Shown: positions 21,476 to 35,979, numbered from the stretch's first letter. The stretch: DNA of 64,000 nucleotides from Mesorhabditis belari (GCA_958450365.1 CAUEEP010000937.1:248001-312000), one strand, 5' to 3'. Numbers and translations are program-made. Notes: a model not told the origin generated them from the sequence alone.

Positions 21476-22550
21476 TCACCTCGGTGTCTAAACAAAGGAA
21501 TAGGTTTGTTAAACTTTGTCAAATCACGGCAGTACAACTTACGGATAATGGGTGCATTAAAGCCCCGTTATCCGTTTTAAGCAATCAAACGCAAGCAATT
21601 TATACCTTTATTGAAATGGCCGGCGATTTCGTGGGCGAATTTGGCGATTTCCCTCCTCGTTTTACTTTTTCATTGGCTCTAAAATAAAAATGTTTTCATT
21701 TCAATAAGAATTTATGCAAGAACCAGAAAGAAAGAAAAGTTTTCAGAAAACTGACTTTTCCCCAAATTCATTCATCTTTTCAATCGAGTTACCAAAGAAC
21801 GCGTCAAAAGCATCACTACAAGAAGATTATTGATAACCAAGATAACAACTTATAATTAATGAAAAATCCGGTAAAACTAGCTCACCTAAGTGTCCAAAGA
21901 TTGCTTTGATAAGAGACATAAGCAAGGTGCCAAGAAGTGCGGATGAGATCCTAGAAAAAAAGATATGAACAATTAGATATTGACAAGACCAAACCTGGGC
22001 CAAATCTGGTTTCTCGTAGCAGAAACGAGCCGCATTGTAGATCATCGGTAATTTCTAAACAAAAACTTTTGAATCTGATTTAATCTATGAATGAAATGAA
22101 TGAAATGAAATGAATACAAAAACGATACCTCATAGATTAGAATCATTTTTTGCAGAATCCACTCAAGACACCGCACGAGAATCACCAAAGCCGTCACCAG
22201 AACCAGTTTGATAAACGCAATCGAATCTAAAGATGAAGAAACTATCGAAATTTTATTGAAAACTTACCACCAGCGGTCCGTTGATTGTGCTGATTCGTCT
22301 GTGACCGGGTTCTAAACAAAAACATTATTTAAATGGTACACCAAAAATGCAATACCTCATTGGAGTTGTCGTTTCTTCCGTTGCCTTGTTAGAAATCCGA
22401 GCTTCTGAAAATACAAATACGTTCACAAGCCAAGTTTCCAGAAGATTTAGAGACTTAATGCTCTAACAACGAATAAAAACTCACGTGTTTTCAAGATTTG
22501 TAAAATGCTGCCGAACTGGTCAAACACTCGAATAGAAGTGACAATTTTTT
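21476..22550 (-). pseudogene. Truncated paralogue of the YVALWY-module gene (3' half only)
   Basis: Minus-strand exons at 22,485-about 22,545 (start unclear), 22,356-22,404, 22,268-22,311, 22,129-22,226, 21,995-22,054, 21,886-21,950, 21,606-21,678 and 21,476-21,487 form a frame whose exon phases match the 3' half of the gene at 26,144-29,468. The membrane-like exon ([20 protein letters not shown]) and [17 protein letters not shown] are identical or nearly so, introns included. Upstream exons are diverged but alignable (KATEETTTPMRTRSQTNQ against [20 protein letters not shown]). No YVALWY module is present. An in-frame TGA lies just upstream of LREKIVTSIR, and I see no start codon. Either a partial gene duplicate or a gene whose first exons I cannot recognise. 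Confidence 0.65.
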
Positions 22551-22621
22551 CACGCAAAAATCAACCGTGCATTACGTTGTATGGAAATTGTAAAACGTAA
22601 ATTGTAAAAAAGTAAATTGTA

Positions 22622-22830
22622 AAAACGGGGGTAGGCAAATTTCCGCAAATTTCTTTGCGCAGCTCGCCATAACTTTCTTCTAAGTGGACCAATCTTTATG
22701 ATTTTGGTTTTATTTTGTAGATCTCAATAAGTGCAACAAAATGAAACCAAAATCATAAATATTGGTCCATTTAGAAAAAATTTATGGCGAGTTGCGCAAA
22801 AAAAATCCCGGAAATTAGCCTATCCCTAAA
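22622..22830. mobile_element. Small palindromic MITE
   Basis: Left arm GTAGGCAAATTTCCG ... CGCAGCTCGCCATAA ... GACCAATCTTTATGATTTTGG is mirrored on the right (CCAAAATCATAAATATTGGTC ... TTATGGCGAGTTGCGCA ... CGGAAATTAGCCTA). The centre is near 22,725. Confidence 0.85.
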
Positions 22831-22959
22831 AACGCCAAAAACTTTTGCTTTTTATACTCCGCTAACATCATTGGTTTGAATCAAAAATATTAAAACGCTT
22901 GATTGAATATCTTATAATCAAGACCAATATAATCTTTGCTAACTATACTTTTGTAGTGT

Positions 22960-23425
22960 TGCCCCATTTTTTGCGCACCCGGACATTTGCGCGCCTTTTT
23001 TCCGCACCTTGCCCATTAGCGCACCTTTTTCGCGTTTTTAAAAAAGCTCTAAAAAGCTAATATTAACCAATTTCTATTCCAAATGTTGTTTTTCTAGGTA
23101 ATTTGAGGGTGTCGAATTCAAATTTCGACATAACAGAGCGTGTGGAACCAATTTGAAAGACAAAACGGCTAGATCAAATTACAGAAAATTGTCGATTTTT
23201 CTCTTTGTATAACTCCGTCCGTTTGTTTCCACACGCTCTGTTATGTCAAAATTTGAATTCTACGCCCTAAAATTACCTAGAAAAACAACATTTGGAATAG
23301 AAATTGGTTAATATTAGCTTTTTTTAGAGCTTTTTTAAGACGTGAAAAAAGGTGCGCTAATGGGCAAGGTGCGCAAGTGTCCGGGCGCGCAAAAAAAAGG
23401 TCGTATTTGTCCCACTCCCCTAACT
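22960..23425. mobile_element. Palindromic MITE with GCGCA-rich ends
   Basis: The ends GTTGCCCCATTTTTTGCGCACC and GGCGCGCAAAAAAAAGG...TCCCACTCCCC are related, and the arms (GCACCTTGCCCATTAGCGCAC, CCAATTTCTATTCCAAATGTTG, GTGTGGAACCAATTTG) recur as reverse complements over about 190 bases each side. It resembles the element at 36,838 in its terminal GGGGxxGGGACAAA motif. Confidence 0.8.
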
Positions 23426-23439
23426 ATACTTTTGTAGTG

Positions 23440-23600
23440 CTGACCCATTGACAGAGGCAAACTACTTTTTTTGTTTTTTTTCTCGCCGCTCACTTGACCG
23501 ATTTGGCTATTGTTGGTTTCATTCGATAACCCTGATTAATATCTATCAAAAAAACAAAAAACGTAGTTTGCCTCTGGAAATGGGAACACTGTAAAATTAT
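23440..23600. mobile_element. Short inverted repeat (AGAGGCAAACTAC...)
   Basis: CATTGACAGAGGCAAACTAC with a T-run is mirrored by AACGTAGTTTGCCTCTGGAAATG about 100 bases later. It sits 120 bases upstream of the SLMAP start, so it could overlap its promoter. Confidence 0.7.
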
Positions 23601-23722
23601 ATTGCTAACGCTCGTTTTTCATTTGTTAAAAGTGCAAAGTTGCAACTTTTCTTCTACTTATAAAACGTGCTGTTCAATTTTTTTTACTCTTTCCTTTGCA
23701 ACTTTAATTCTTCTCATTTAGG

Positions 23723-25709
23723 ATGAAGGGCCCGATGATCGTCCTCAACCCGTGCGCCCAATCGCATCCATTCGACGAGCGGCGATGCCAGGTCGGAAAC
23801 GCGCAGGATCCGCTGAAGATCGGACGCTCGGTGGCTCGACTCAAACCGGCGACGGAGAACGCTGTTTTCGACTGCAAAGTGTTGTCAAGGAATCACGCGA
23901 TTGTATGGTTCTCTGACGGCGCTTTCATGATCAAGGACACGAAAAGCAGCAATGGTAAGGTGTTTCTGTTTATGATTTGTTTGGAGAGTTTAGTCGGCGA
24001 GTGAGCTTAATGACTAACATTTAACTTTAGGCACATTTGTGAACAATGAGAGACTCGGGCAAACCGGGGAGGATTCAGCACCGCAACAGATCAACACCGG
24101 CGACATCATTCAGTTTGGCGTGGAAATTGTGGAGAACGCGAACAAGGGTTGGGCCAACAAACCGAACAACGGTTGTTTTATTAGGAGCTTTTCTTTTTTA
24201 GTCTCACATGGGTGCATTTTGGCGATGGTTCGACTTTTTGATGAAAACGGTGAAGAAATGGAAAGCCAAGCGTAAGCAGTTAGCATTACGATGTCGACGT
24301 TTGATCAATTTTAGAAACAGCCTTGAATCATCGTCCACCAATCAAAGCTTCGTTGGATCGCTTGTCACCAGCCAACAACTCTTCCAGATACAACAGCTCC
24401 TCAAGGAGGCATTACTGAGGTAGTTTCATTTTAGCTTCCAAAGTTGGCACTTTATGTTTAGAGAGAAGTACCGCGACGAGAAGATTGGCCAATTGAATTC
24501 TCAACTTGAAAGCGCGGAGTTAGCTACTGACCGGGCGTGGAAATCGTTTCTGAGTGAGGATCGTTTGCTCGCAAGGTTTGACGATTTAATTGAATTTACA
24601 TATCGTAAATATTAGAATTGGTGTTTTGGAGGGGCAGTTGGCTCTTAAAGGCAAAGATGACAACACGATTCGAAACGAGATGCATCAACTGCTCGCAGAC
24701 AAGGCGGAGTACATGGAGAAAACGCACAACGAAATCAATAAGGCGCGAGAACAGCGAGTTGAAGCCGAGCTCCGATTGAGCGACACCGAACGAAGTTTGC
24801 TGACACTTGAAGAGGAATTTCAAATCATGAAGCAAAAAGTGAGTTTGTTTCGATCGAAATCGAGAGTCGTATTTTTAGTACGAGACCTTGATCAACTACA
24901 ACGCGACGGTGACCAGCGCTTTGGAGGAAGTGCGCAGTGAAAACACAAAACTCGTGCACGAGCTTGAAGCGAAAGTGGAGTTTTTGAGTAAACGCTTCAA
25001 CTTTTTAACCTACTGAAGATTTTATTTAGAATCCGAGCCTGAGAATCAGTTGCAACAAGATGACGCCATACTGCCTCAAATAAAGTCAGAAGATGATCTA
25101 GAAGCAAGTAACCATTTATCGACGTCAAGCATCCTAATCACAATCAAAGAAGAAGAAGCAGAGGGAGAGGAAGACGAGGAGGTTCTGTCCGAAGCGTTTG
25201 TCGAACTAAGTGGCGATGGTACGTACAACTTATTGTTTTATGCTTTCAACTTGTAATTTTAGAATTGGATATCGATGGCAAAGAAGAATTGGCAAACAAG
25301 GAATTGGTTGAAGAGTTGGCACGGCTTAAGGAAGAAAACACTATGCTTCAAGGTTTGCTATGGTCTATAAAATTTGAAAATTGGTTGAAATTTAGCTACC
25401 TTGAAGAATTATCAATCGGAAATTGCCACGCTTCGTGTAGAAGCTGCTACACGCCAATTCGGCCTTGACGAGCCAATCGATCCAGCAGTTTCAACGGAGC
25501 TTGATGAAAGTGCGCTTCAACAAAGGATCCCTCATCTAGACAATGTGGTAGGTCAATTCGCTTTAATTATGCTAAAGTCGTTAAACAACTTCTTTATTGG
25601 TTTGTTTTAGATTTTGTTGTCGATCATTCCACTCTTCTCATTCATCGTACTTCTCATCCGCTACGCTTACACTTGGATCGCGCGGAAAATCGGCTGCAAA
25701 CGTGATTGA
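23723..25709 (+). CDS. SLMAP: SLMAP-like protein (FHA domain, coiled coil, C-terminal tail anchor)
   Basis: Eleven exons: 23723-23954, 24031-24147, 24202-24271, 24315-24419, 24462-24575, 24616-24838, 24879-24987, 25030-25218, 25263-25352, 25396-25547 and 25611-25709. They join in frame to a protein of 499 residues. Residues about 25-135 form an FHA domain with the expected phosphothreonine-loop motifs IGRS, LSRNHAIVWF, TKSSNGTFVNN and SGDIIQFGV-like TGDIIQFGV. A long acidic coiled coil follows, and the last exon is a hydrophobic helix (SIIPLFSFIVLLIRYAYTWI) with a short basic tail, as in SLMAP tail-anchored proteins. SLMAP is a STRIPAK-complex subunit that binds phosphorylated MST-type kinases through the FHA domain and sits on ER, nuclear or centrosomal membranes. 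At 499 residues it is shorter than vertebrate SLMAP. The start follows TTCTCATTTAG, a possible spliced-leader acceptor. Confidence 0.9.
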
Positions 25710-26143
25710 TTGTTTACTACTATACCAGTTTGATTATTGCTGTTTTTATAAATTATTATTGCCATCAAGTTAATCGTGCTTTGTGATTCCGTATGATGCT
25801 AAACTTTGCCTTGCTTTTTGAATTGATCTCTTGCATGTGAGATTGACGTTTACAGATTTGTGACATTGACAGGTTTTATAAAATAAATCTTAAAATAACA
25901 TTACAAGGTACAGGGTTGCCAAGTCTTTTTAAGTTGTTGTGGGAATTGTAATAAGAGGCGGCAATGTTCAAGACCAGTTTTTTTTATCATTTCGCTCTAC
26001 TAGGAGAATCCATTTTCAAGTGCTTTACCTCAATTTAAAAATCTTCTCACAATTTATTGCCCAAATGCAAAAATATCGTATAACGAAGTGATCGAATGGA
26101 GAGAAACGACTGCAGTAATTGAGAAAGACGAAGATGGACGATT
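25710..26143. other. Intergenic region between converging genes
   Basis: 3' region of the SLMAP gene, with AATAAA at about 25,881, meeting the 3' end of the minus-strand gene. From about 25,990 on it is alignable with about 21,330-21,475. Confidence 0.6.
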
Positions 26144-29100
26144 TCACTCCACCCTCTGTGCCTAAACATACAAACTGTAGCTCGTTTACAATATTCATCA
26201 CAAGTACTGGCATAAGAATTGTATGGGTTTCGTTAAGCTTTCCGTTATCCTTTAGTATCCCTTGCCTGTACCCTTGCCAAAAGCTTTGGACTTTTTACGA
26301 CTTTTATCAAAAGTAGAATTTGCTTTACCTTGCTCGGAGTGGCTGGGGATTTGGTGGGTAAATTTGGCGATTTTCCTCCTCGTTTTACTTTTTCATTGGC
26401 TCTAAAATAAAAATGTTTTCATTTCAATAAGAATTTATGCAAGAACCAGAAAGAAAAGTTTTCAGAAAACTGACTTTTCCCCAAGTTCATTCATCTTTTC
26501 AATCGAGTTACCAAAGAACGCGTCAAAAGCATCACTACAAGAAGATTATTGATAGCCAAGATAACAACTTATAATTAATGAAAAATCCGGTAAAACTAGC
26601 TCACCTAAGTGTCCAAAGATTGCTTTGATAAGAGACATAAGCAAGGTGCCAAGAAGTGCGGATGAGATCCTAGAAAAAAAGATATGAACAATTAGATATT
26701 GACAAGACCAAACCTTGGCCAAATCTGGTTTCTCGTAGCAGAAACGAGCCGCATTGTAGATCATCGGTAATTTCTAAACAAAAACTTTTGCATTTGATTT
26801 AATCTAGCGTAGCTCGCAAATGAATACGAAAACGATACCTACCTCATAAATTAGAATCATTTTTTGCAGAATCCACTCAAGACACCGCACGAGAATCACC
26901 AAAGCCGTCACCAGAACCAGTTTGATAAACGCAATCGAATCTAAAGATGAAGAAACTATCGAAATTTTGCAAACAAACACTTACCAAGCTTCTGGTGATT
27001 GCATTGACTCGTCTGCGAGATTGTTCTGATCGTATTGATTGTAGTGGTTGCATTAACTGCCTTCGTTGTATTGCTTCGCTTGCAGAGGACGAGCGTTGAG
27101 TGGACGGCGGGTCCCTGGATCACGTTTTCTTTGCCACCAGCTCCGTACGAACACCTTTCGTTCTTGATGTCAACCTAAATAAAGAACCATAGAACAAGCT
27201 ATAGAAAGAACAAATCACGTCGTCAGTACACAATAACAAACCTCTCCAAGAATTTGCTTTCCATTCACAGTAATCACCCCAGGCGAGATCTTTCTTTTCT
27301 CATGACTGACAAATACGGGTGACCAATCCTTCGTATCGGATGATGCCGCTTCTAGGAATGGAATCCAACCATAGTCGAATCCACGCACAGCATCCGAGAG
27401 CTCGTAAAGAACCTACTCAAGAAATTCAATCACCAAAAAGTACTTTTCTATACCTGAAGCGATCCGACATCTTTTTTGTATTCGTTTCCTCCATGTCCAA
27501 AGTTGGCTGCAATCTTTCCTTCATCGTTCCAAATGCGTCCCATCACCGGCTCTCCATGTTGATACCATAGTGCGACGTATTGATCCGAGCTCTCACCGGG
27601 CAACGAGTCCAATGACTTGCCGAGTGCCTGTACAGAAACAATATTTAGATAAAGCTTATTCAAAATGTTCACCTTGACAAGTTTTTTGTTTGGCCACGGG
27701 TCACCCATACGGAAATCGGCCCATTCGCTGAGCATGACACGAATGACTGGACGTGATGGTCTTTTGGAGCAGTTGGCGCATTCACAATTGGGTGGTCCTC
27801 CCTTGAGCTCGCGAGCGATGACAAACATCGGCAAGAGATCACCGCCTTGACGGTGAATCACCTATAAATATAGGGTTAGCAAGAAAAACCGGTATTTTGG
27901 TGGTTGGGAGTCACCAAAATCGTCACCAATCTATTAAGCAATCAGCCACTTTTATCCTGGCTTTGTTGAATCCAGTTTTGAGTGGTTGTATTGGCCTTTT
28001 ATACCTTTTCTAAAAGCTAAAAGTTGTACCTTGTATCTACCTATTCTAGAGTAATCAAATATGCTTATAATTTCATTTACAACATGTTTTAAGTTTCATA
28101 TTACCGCTTTTATTTGATCTTCAAGTGTAAGCAGGTAGCGTTTGGTGGTTAAAGTACACGAGATTAAGCTAGAATTGCCAAAACTTGCTAAAATCTAATG
28201 TTTTGGGTGATTGTATTGATACCTAAGCCTCGCCAATCTATTAAGCACATTTGATTACCCTAGAATGGATAAAAAGTATCAATACAACCACTCAAAACAT
28301 TAGATCCAACTAAGCCAGAATAAAAATGGTCCCTCCTAACCACCAAAGGACCGAAAACCCTTAAAACAACTAACCTTCTTGTTGATTGAGAACCAAGCAA
28401 TCTCGGTTTTGTTGTCGACATATCCAAGTACGGGTCCTTCGGGGCTGTTTGGCCAGAAGATCGGGAATGAGTCTCCACAATGCACAATCTCACGGTCGGC
28501 CAAATCCTTCTCAAGACGATCCGCGTACTTGATCCAGTTGTACCAGTAGCCGAGGCTGTTGTGGTCGCCCTTGTATTGAAGAACCTAAAAGAAAACTTAT
28601 CTTCGGAACAAAGACAACAAATTCATAAAAGATCAGGCACTGTACCTGGATTTGTCCGCCGAGATACTTGGCACCGGTGAGTTCGTACTCCTTATATGGG
28701 AAAGAGCACTCAACGACTCCTCCATTGTTCCACGCGCGTCCATGGATTGGTTTTCCGTGTTTGTACCACAAAGCGACGTACATGTTCTGCTCGTTCATCA
28801 CCTAAAACCAAAAATTAGGAGTTAAATAAAGCTGTATTCTATATAAATCAACTACCATAATTATACCTGCAAAAGAATACCCTTTTTACAACATTATAGC
28901 ATTGGTTTTTTCCAAAAAAATTAGATCTTATGACTTTGGTACTTAATAAAATGGCAAAAACACTGGAAAAGCACTGTAAAAACACTGCAAAATACTGCAA
29001 AAGCACAAAAGCACTGCAAAATACTGCAAAAGCACTGCAAAACACTGTAAAAACACTGCAAAAACACTGGAAAAGCACAAAAGCACTGCAAAACACTGCA

Positions 29101-29468
29101 AAAGCACTGCAACTACTGCAAAAGCACAAAAGCACTACTATTTTTAACCCTAACATTTAAAAGCACTACTATTTTTAACACTAACTTTTAAAAGGCTACG
29201 ATTTTTAACACTAACATTTAAAAGGCGACGATTTTTAACACTAACATTTAAAAGACTACGATTTTTAAAAATACCAAGTGTTCTACTATAAGCTGAGAAA
29301 AGAAATTTCACAACTTTCACAAATAAATTGGCAAAGGTCGAAGACTGAGAAACAGCCAACAAGCTAACAAAAATGAATAAGGAAGTAGATAAAATATACC
29401 TTGACGGGGTTGTCGGGAAATGGATCACCGATTGGTTGAAAGGCCCATGTGTCTTCTTTTGCGGGCAT
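26144..29468 (-). CDS. Unknown nematode-type protein with repeated YVALWY..G modules and a hydrophobic helix
   Basis: Twelve exons join in one frame on the minus strand: 29400-29468 (start [10 protein letters not shown]), 28646-28801, 28375-28584, 27673-27861, 27454-27627, 27242-27412, 26985-27174, 26843-26940, 26714-26773, 26605-26669, 26329-26401 and 26144-26161. This gives about 490 residues. The N-terminal two thirds contain two clear copies of a module, [18 protein letters not shown] and [18 protein letters not shown], each followed about 25 residues later by a G-x-IQ or G-SLQ motif and VL. Linkers rich in W, Y and P ([21 protein letters not shown]) lie between. A Ser/Thr/Asn-rich linker leads to a helix ([20 protein letters not shown]) and a basic tail. 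The modules recall DM9-type repeats, but I cannot name the family or function. Donor GTTTGG of the 26,714 exon and the last exon are the least certain joins. Confidence 0.7.
27893..28352. mobile_element. MITE within an intron
   Basis: The intron between exons 3 and 4 of the YVALWY-module gene carries an element with inverted ends of about 100 bases: TTTTGGTGGTTGGGAG ... CACTTTTATCCTGGCTT ... TTTTGAGTGGTTGTATTG on the left, mirrored by CAATACAACCACTCAAAA ... AGCCAGAATAAAAATGG ... CTCCTAACCACCAAA on the right. Confidence 0.8.
28960..29140. repeat. Tandem repeat AAAAGCACTGCAAAATACTG in intron 1
   Basis: Units of about 10-17 bases (AAAAGCACTGC, AAAACACTGTA). A second short direct repeat follows at 29,140-29,265 (ACTACGATTTTTAACACTAA / CATTTAAAAGG, four units). 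Both lie inside the first intron of the YVALWY-module gene. Confidence 0.9.
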
Positions 29469-29609
29469 CTTGCGAGGCAGCGGAGGATGAAATGACGAAG
29501 TATCCGTTTCTGCGCGCTTTTATTTAGTCTTTAAATGGAAAATGCGAATTTAGATTCAAATTTTCGAATTCGAATTCACAAAGGATATCGAAAGATGCAA
29601 AAAGTCGAT

Positions 29610-30240
29610 ACCGTAAATGCTGTATTAGAACGACACCCTCAAATAGAATGACACCCAGATGGCGTATTGAAAAATAGAACGACATCCCATTTACCTTTCA
29701 AATCGAATTTTTTTGTTGTTGTACCCTAAAATATACCATAATAACAATTGAAACGAGAAAAACGGCGAAAAATCGCGAAAAGCGGCGGAAAGGCTATTGA
29801 TCTGAGGGTCGCTGGTTCGACTTCCACCGGTGACAATATTTTTCAAAAATTTTTTGCTAAGATTCTGAAAATGCGTGTCTAGGGGTTATTTTTGGCGCTG
29901 ATCACGAAACACATGTTTTTAGCCTAGGTTTCTGCACGGAAAACTAACGAAACGTGAAAACAGCCATTTTTTGGCTCTGCCCGCCTTTACTAAAATAGCT
30001 GTAAAAACTTTTAGAAAAGAGATATCTCAAAACGGTTTTTACCAATCGATCCGTCTTGAATTCAGCTTTAGGATGAGCTATAAAACGTCTAAATTCGACA
30101 AATGGCTGTTTAGGTACTCTCCCAAAAAATCGGAAAGGACTTTTCCACCAACCCAACACCCAGATGGCGTATTGAAAAATAGAACGACACCCCAATAAAA
30201 AATTCGATTTACCTTTCAAATCGAATTTTTTAATTTGTGT
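29610..30240. mobile_element. TACCGTAAAT-type element split by a SINE-like insert
   Basis: A segment CCAGATGGCGTATTGAAAAA...AATAGAACGACA...TTTACCTTTCAAATCGAATT occurs twice in direct orientation (about 29,656-29,712 and 30,162-30,232). Between the copies lies about 450 bases containing a tRNA-like T-arm (GCTGGTTCGACTTCC at 29,812-29,826) and an ORF of 75 codons without recognised domains. The left boundary carries TACCGTAAATGCTGTATTAG. Confidence 0.55.
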
Positions 30241-30319
30241 TTAAAATTTCTATTCAAAAACTCTTCTTTTCTTACAGATTCTTGCAAAAAACGTGATCTT
30301 CTTGGCAAACACTCAGCTC

Positions 30320-30670
30320 AAAACGGGCGCATTGTTAGCGAGGGTCATCATGCACACTAGACATGTGCTATCGGGTCGCCAAATGCATTCTAGCAAACGA
30401 CTTTTCTTTTCTAAAGCGTACAATGTGATTTTACGCTTTAGAAAACAAAAACCGCGTGTTAAAATGCATTTGGCGACCCGATGGCACATGTCTAATGGCA
30501 CATGTATAATGGCACATGTATAATGGCACATGTCTAATGGCACATGTCTAATGGCACATGTATAATGGCACATGTATAATGGCACATGTATAATGGCACA
30601 TGTCTCATGTAATGTACACATGTCTCAAGTAATGTACAAATGTCTCAAGTAATGTACACATGGCTTTTAG
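30320..30670. repeat. Inverted repeat followed by a GGCACATGTATAAT array
   Basis: ACATGTGCTATCGGGTCGCC ... TCTAAAGCGTA is mirrored by TACGCTTTAGA ... GGCGACCCGATGGCACATGT (30,360-30,490). The right end of the palindrome then runs into about nine units of AATGGCACATGTATAATGG type with CTAA/ATAA alternation, then TCTCAAGTAATGTACACATG units. The tandem array has apparently grown out of the palindrome's terminal motif. Confidence 0.85.
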
Positions 30671-30684
30671 CCCCCGTTTTTCTT

Positions 30685-31508
30685 CGAATACAGTGGTCCA
30701 CAAAAGTATTGTCCCATTGCCATTAAAAAGTTATTTCGCGAAATTTCTACCAAAAACATATGTTAAAAGATTTTTTTCCTTTTAAAATACTTTAAGTATT
30801 CTAGTTTTAGAATATCTGGATTTTTTTTTATTAAAATCCTTCCAATCAAAAGATCGATGTGGAAGAGTGCACTTAGCCCTAAAATTAGCTACACAAAAGT
30901 AATGTCCCATTGATGTTTTCCTTGTTTATTCTTTTTACTTTCGCGTTCTATGAACATTAAATGTATTTTATTTTATTATTTAGATGGCTGGCAATGAATA
31001 TACAAAAGAAAATCAAATAAGATTTCCAGGTTAAAAAAATAGAACATTTCATACCGCCCGAAATTTGTTTTGCATCAACCTAGTACAATAATCCGAAGTA
31101 CAATTTGCAATCAATTTGCAATATTTCTGAAGCCTAAGGAAACTCTTGAATAAGTGCATAAGGAAATTTTAGACTTGCTATCCCAAGGATGAATTCCCCA
31201 ATAACTCCGCTCAAGCAAAACACAAGTGAATCTCAATCACAAACATCAAATACGGCACATATAAAGGTGTGTATATAACAAAACTTTCAAAGTTGACTAT
31301 CAATAAGAAACATATCACATAAAAAAGGACACGGGGATGAAAATAAAGGGTAACCATACTCAAACAATGGCAAACGATGATGAAAAAGTAGATAAAACGA
31401 GTAGACAACATGAAAAAGCTCAATAAGAGCTACCTATTTTGACAACATAAAAGAGCCTAAGCCATTCAAAAAGTGTACAAATCAAAAGAGCTGACTTCAT
31501 TTTCTCAT
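30685..31508. other. Intergenic stretch, possible Tc1-like remnant
   Basis: CAGTGGTCCACAAAAGTATTGTCCCATTG (30,692) and ACACAAAAGTAATGTCCCATTG (30,891) are related direct segments of the sort seen at Tc1/mariner ends. A TTTAG|ATGGCTGGCAATGAATATACAA start-like sequence follows at about 30,983, but its frame closes quickly. Nothing convincing beyond that up to the ATE1 stop codon. Confidence 0.3.
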
Positions 31509-34853
<3,345 letters not shown>

Positions 34854-34989
34854 TTCTAAAAGTAAGGAATTATTTTGTCAATGAATAAAAGCTGAGAGAA
34901 TGCACAAATCTAGAAGAGTGTTTGCATGGCTTCTTTCACAATCTTTTGAATGAATCGTTTCGGCGTAATCAGTCATTATCGCAACAAAG

Positions 34990-35880
34990 CATTTTCCTTT
35001 CGTAATCTTAAAACGCCCAGGTACTGTCTCAGGGTTTTTCCACGATTTACATGAAACAAAAACTCAGAAAATGTTTATTCAATAAGCTAGCAAAAACGGG
35101 TCTATCCCAAAACAGCGCCGCCAAAATAGCGCCGACCAAAACAGCGCCACCCAAAATAGCGCCGTACCCAAAACAGCGCCAATGAAAAACGCCCAAAACA
35201 GCGCCGATGCAAAACAAAGTTTTTTTTCTTTTACAATGTACACTCATTTTTTTTATTAGCAGCTTTTAATTTTGATAATTTATTTAAAAATAACATGACC
35301 AACAACAATAAACGATAACAATTAAACGATGCATAAAAAACATTAAAATAGCATCAAATTAATAGTCCAAGAGACTCTGAAACATCATAACACTAGCGAT
35401 GATGAACATAAACGGCTAGAGCTTTCAAGTAATCCGTAGTAGAAATAAAAAGTTAGTGAAAACGTTAAAAAACAGGCCGTAAAAGGAAAAAAATTGTTAT
35501 TTTTGGTTAAAATCAATTTTATAAACGCTATCGCAGGTTTCTATGCGTAAAGCTTAAAAAAATCGGATTCTTCGCCTTTTTTTACCCTAAAAACACAAAA
35601 AGTGGACAGAAAAAGTTAAAAACAGCAAAGAAAAAGCAAAAGCAAAAATCTAAAAAATAATTTTTTTTGCTCGTCGCTGTTTTGGGCGTTTTTGCATTGG
35701 CGCTGTTTTGGGTACGGCGCTGTTTTGGTCGGCGCTGTTTTGGTCGGCGCTGTTTTGGGATAGACCCGCAAAAACACAACAAAAATAGAAACAATTACAA
35801 AACCGCTAAAATATCCAGGTACTGTCTTCGGGTTTTTTCCACAAGTTACATCAAACAACAACAGAAAATATTTGTTCACT
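34990..35880. mobile_element. CAAAACAGCGCC inverted-repeat element flanked by a direct repeat
   Basis: 35,090-35,215 (CGGGTCTATCCCAAAACAGC, AAAATAGCGCC units) returns as the reverse complement at 35,685-35,770. Outside the right arm, about 35,812-35,895 (CCAGGTACTGTC, GGGTTTTTTCCAC, GTTACATCAAACAACAA) repeats the sequence to the left of the element at 35,018-35,095 in direct orientation. A shorter relative of the AGCGCC element lies at 39,160-39,485. Confidence 0.75.
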
Positions 35881-35979
35881 AAGATAGCAAAAACAAAACA
35901 AAGTGTAAAACACAGTTGTTATCAACAAACGGTATAAAACACTTTGTTGATAACAAAAATTGTTACCTTCTTTTCCTTG

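Noticed and set aside
21827..22045. 72-codon ORF reading through [19 protein letters not shown]... (also at 26,546)
   Set aside because: Treated as two exons plus introns: it contains a donor (GTTTGG) and TTTTTTTCTAG acceptor and a GTGAGC donor, and the spliced frame joins the upstream and downstream exons in phase. Identity between copies means I cannot fully exclude intron retention.
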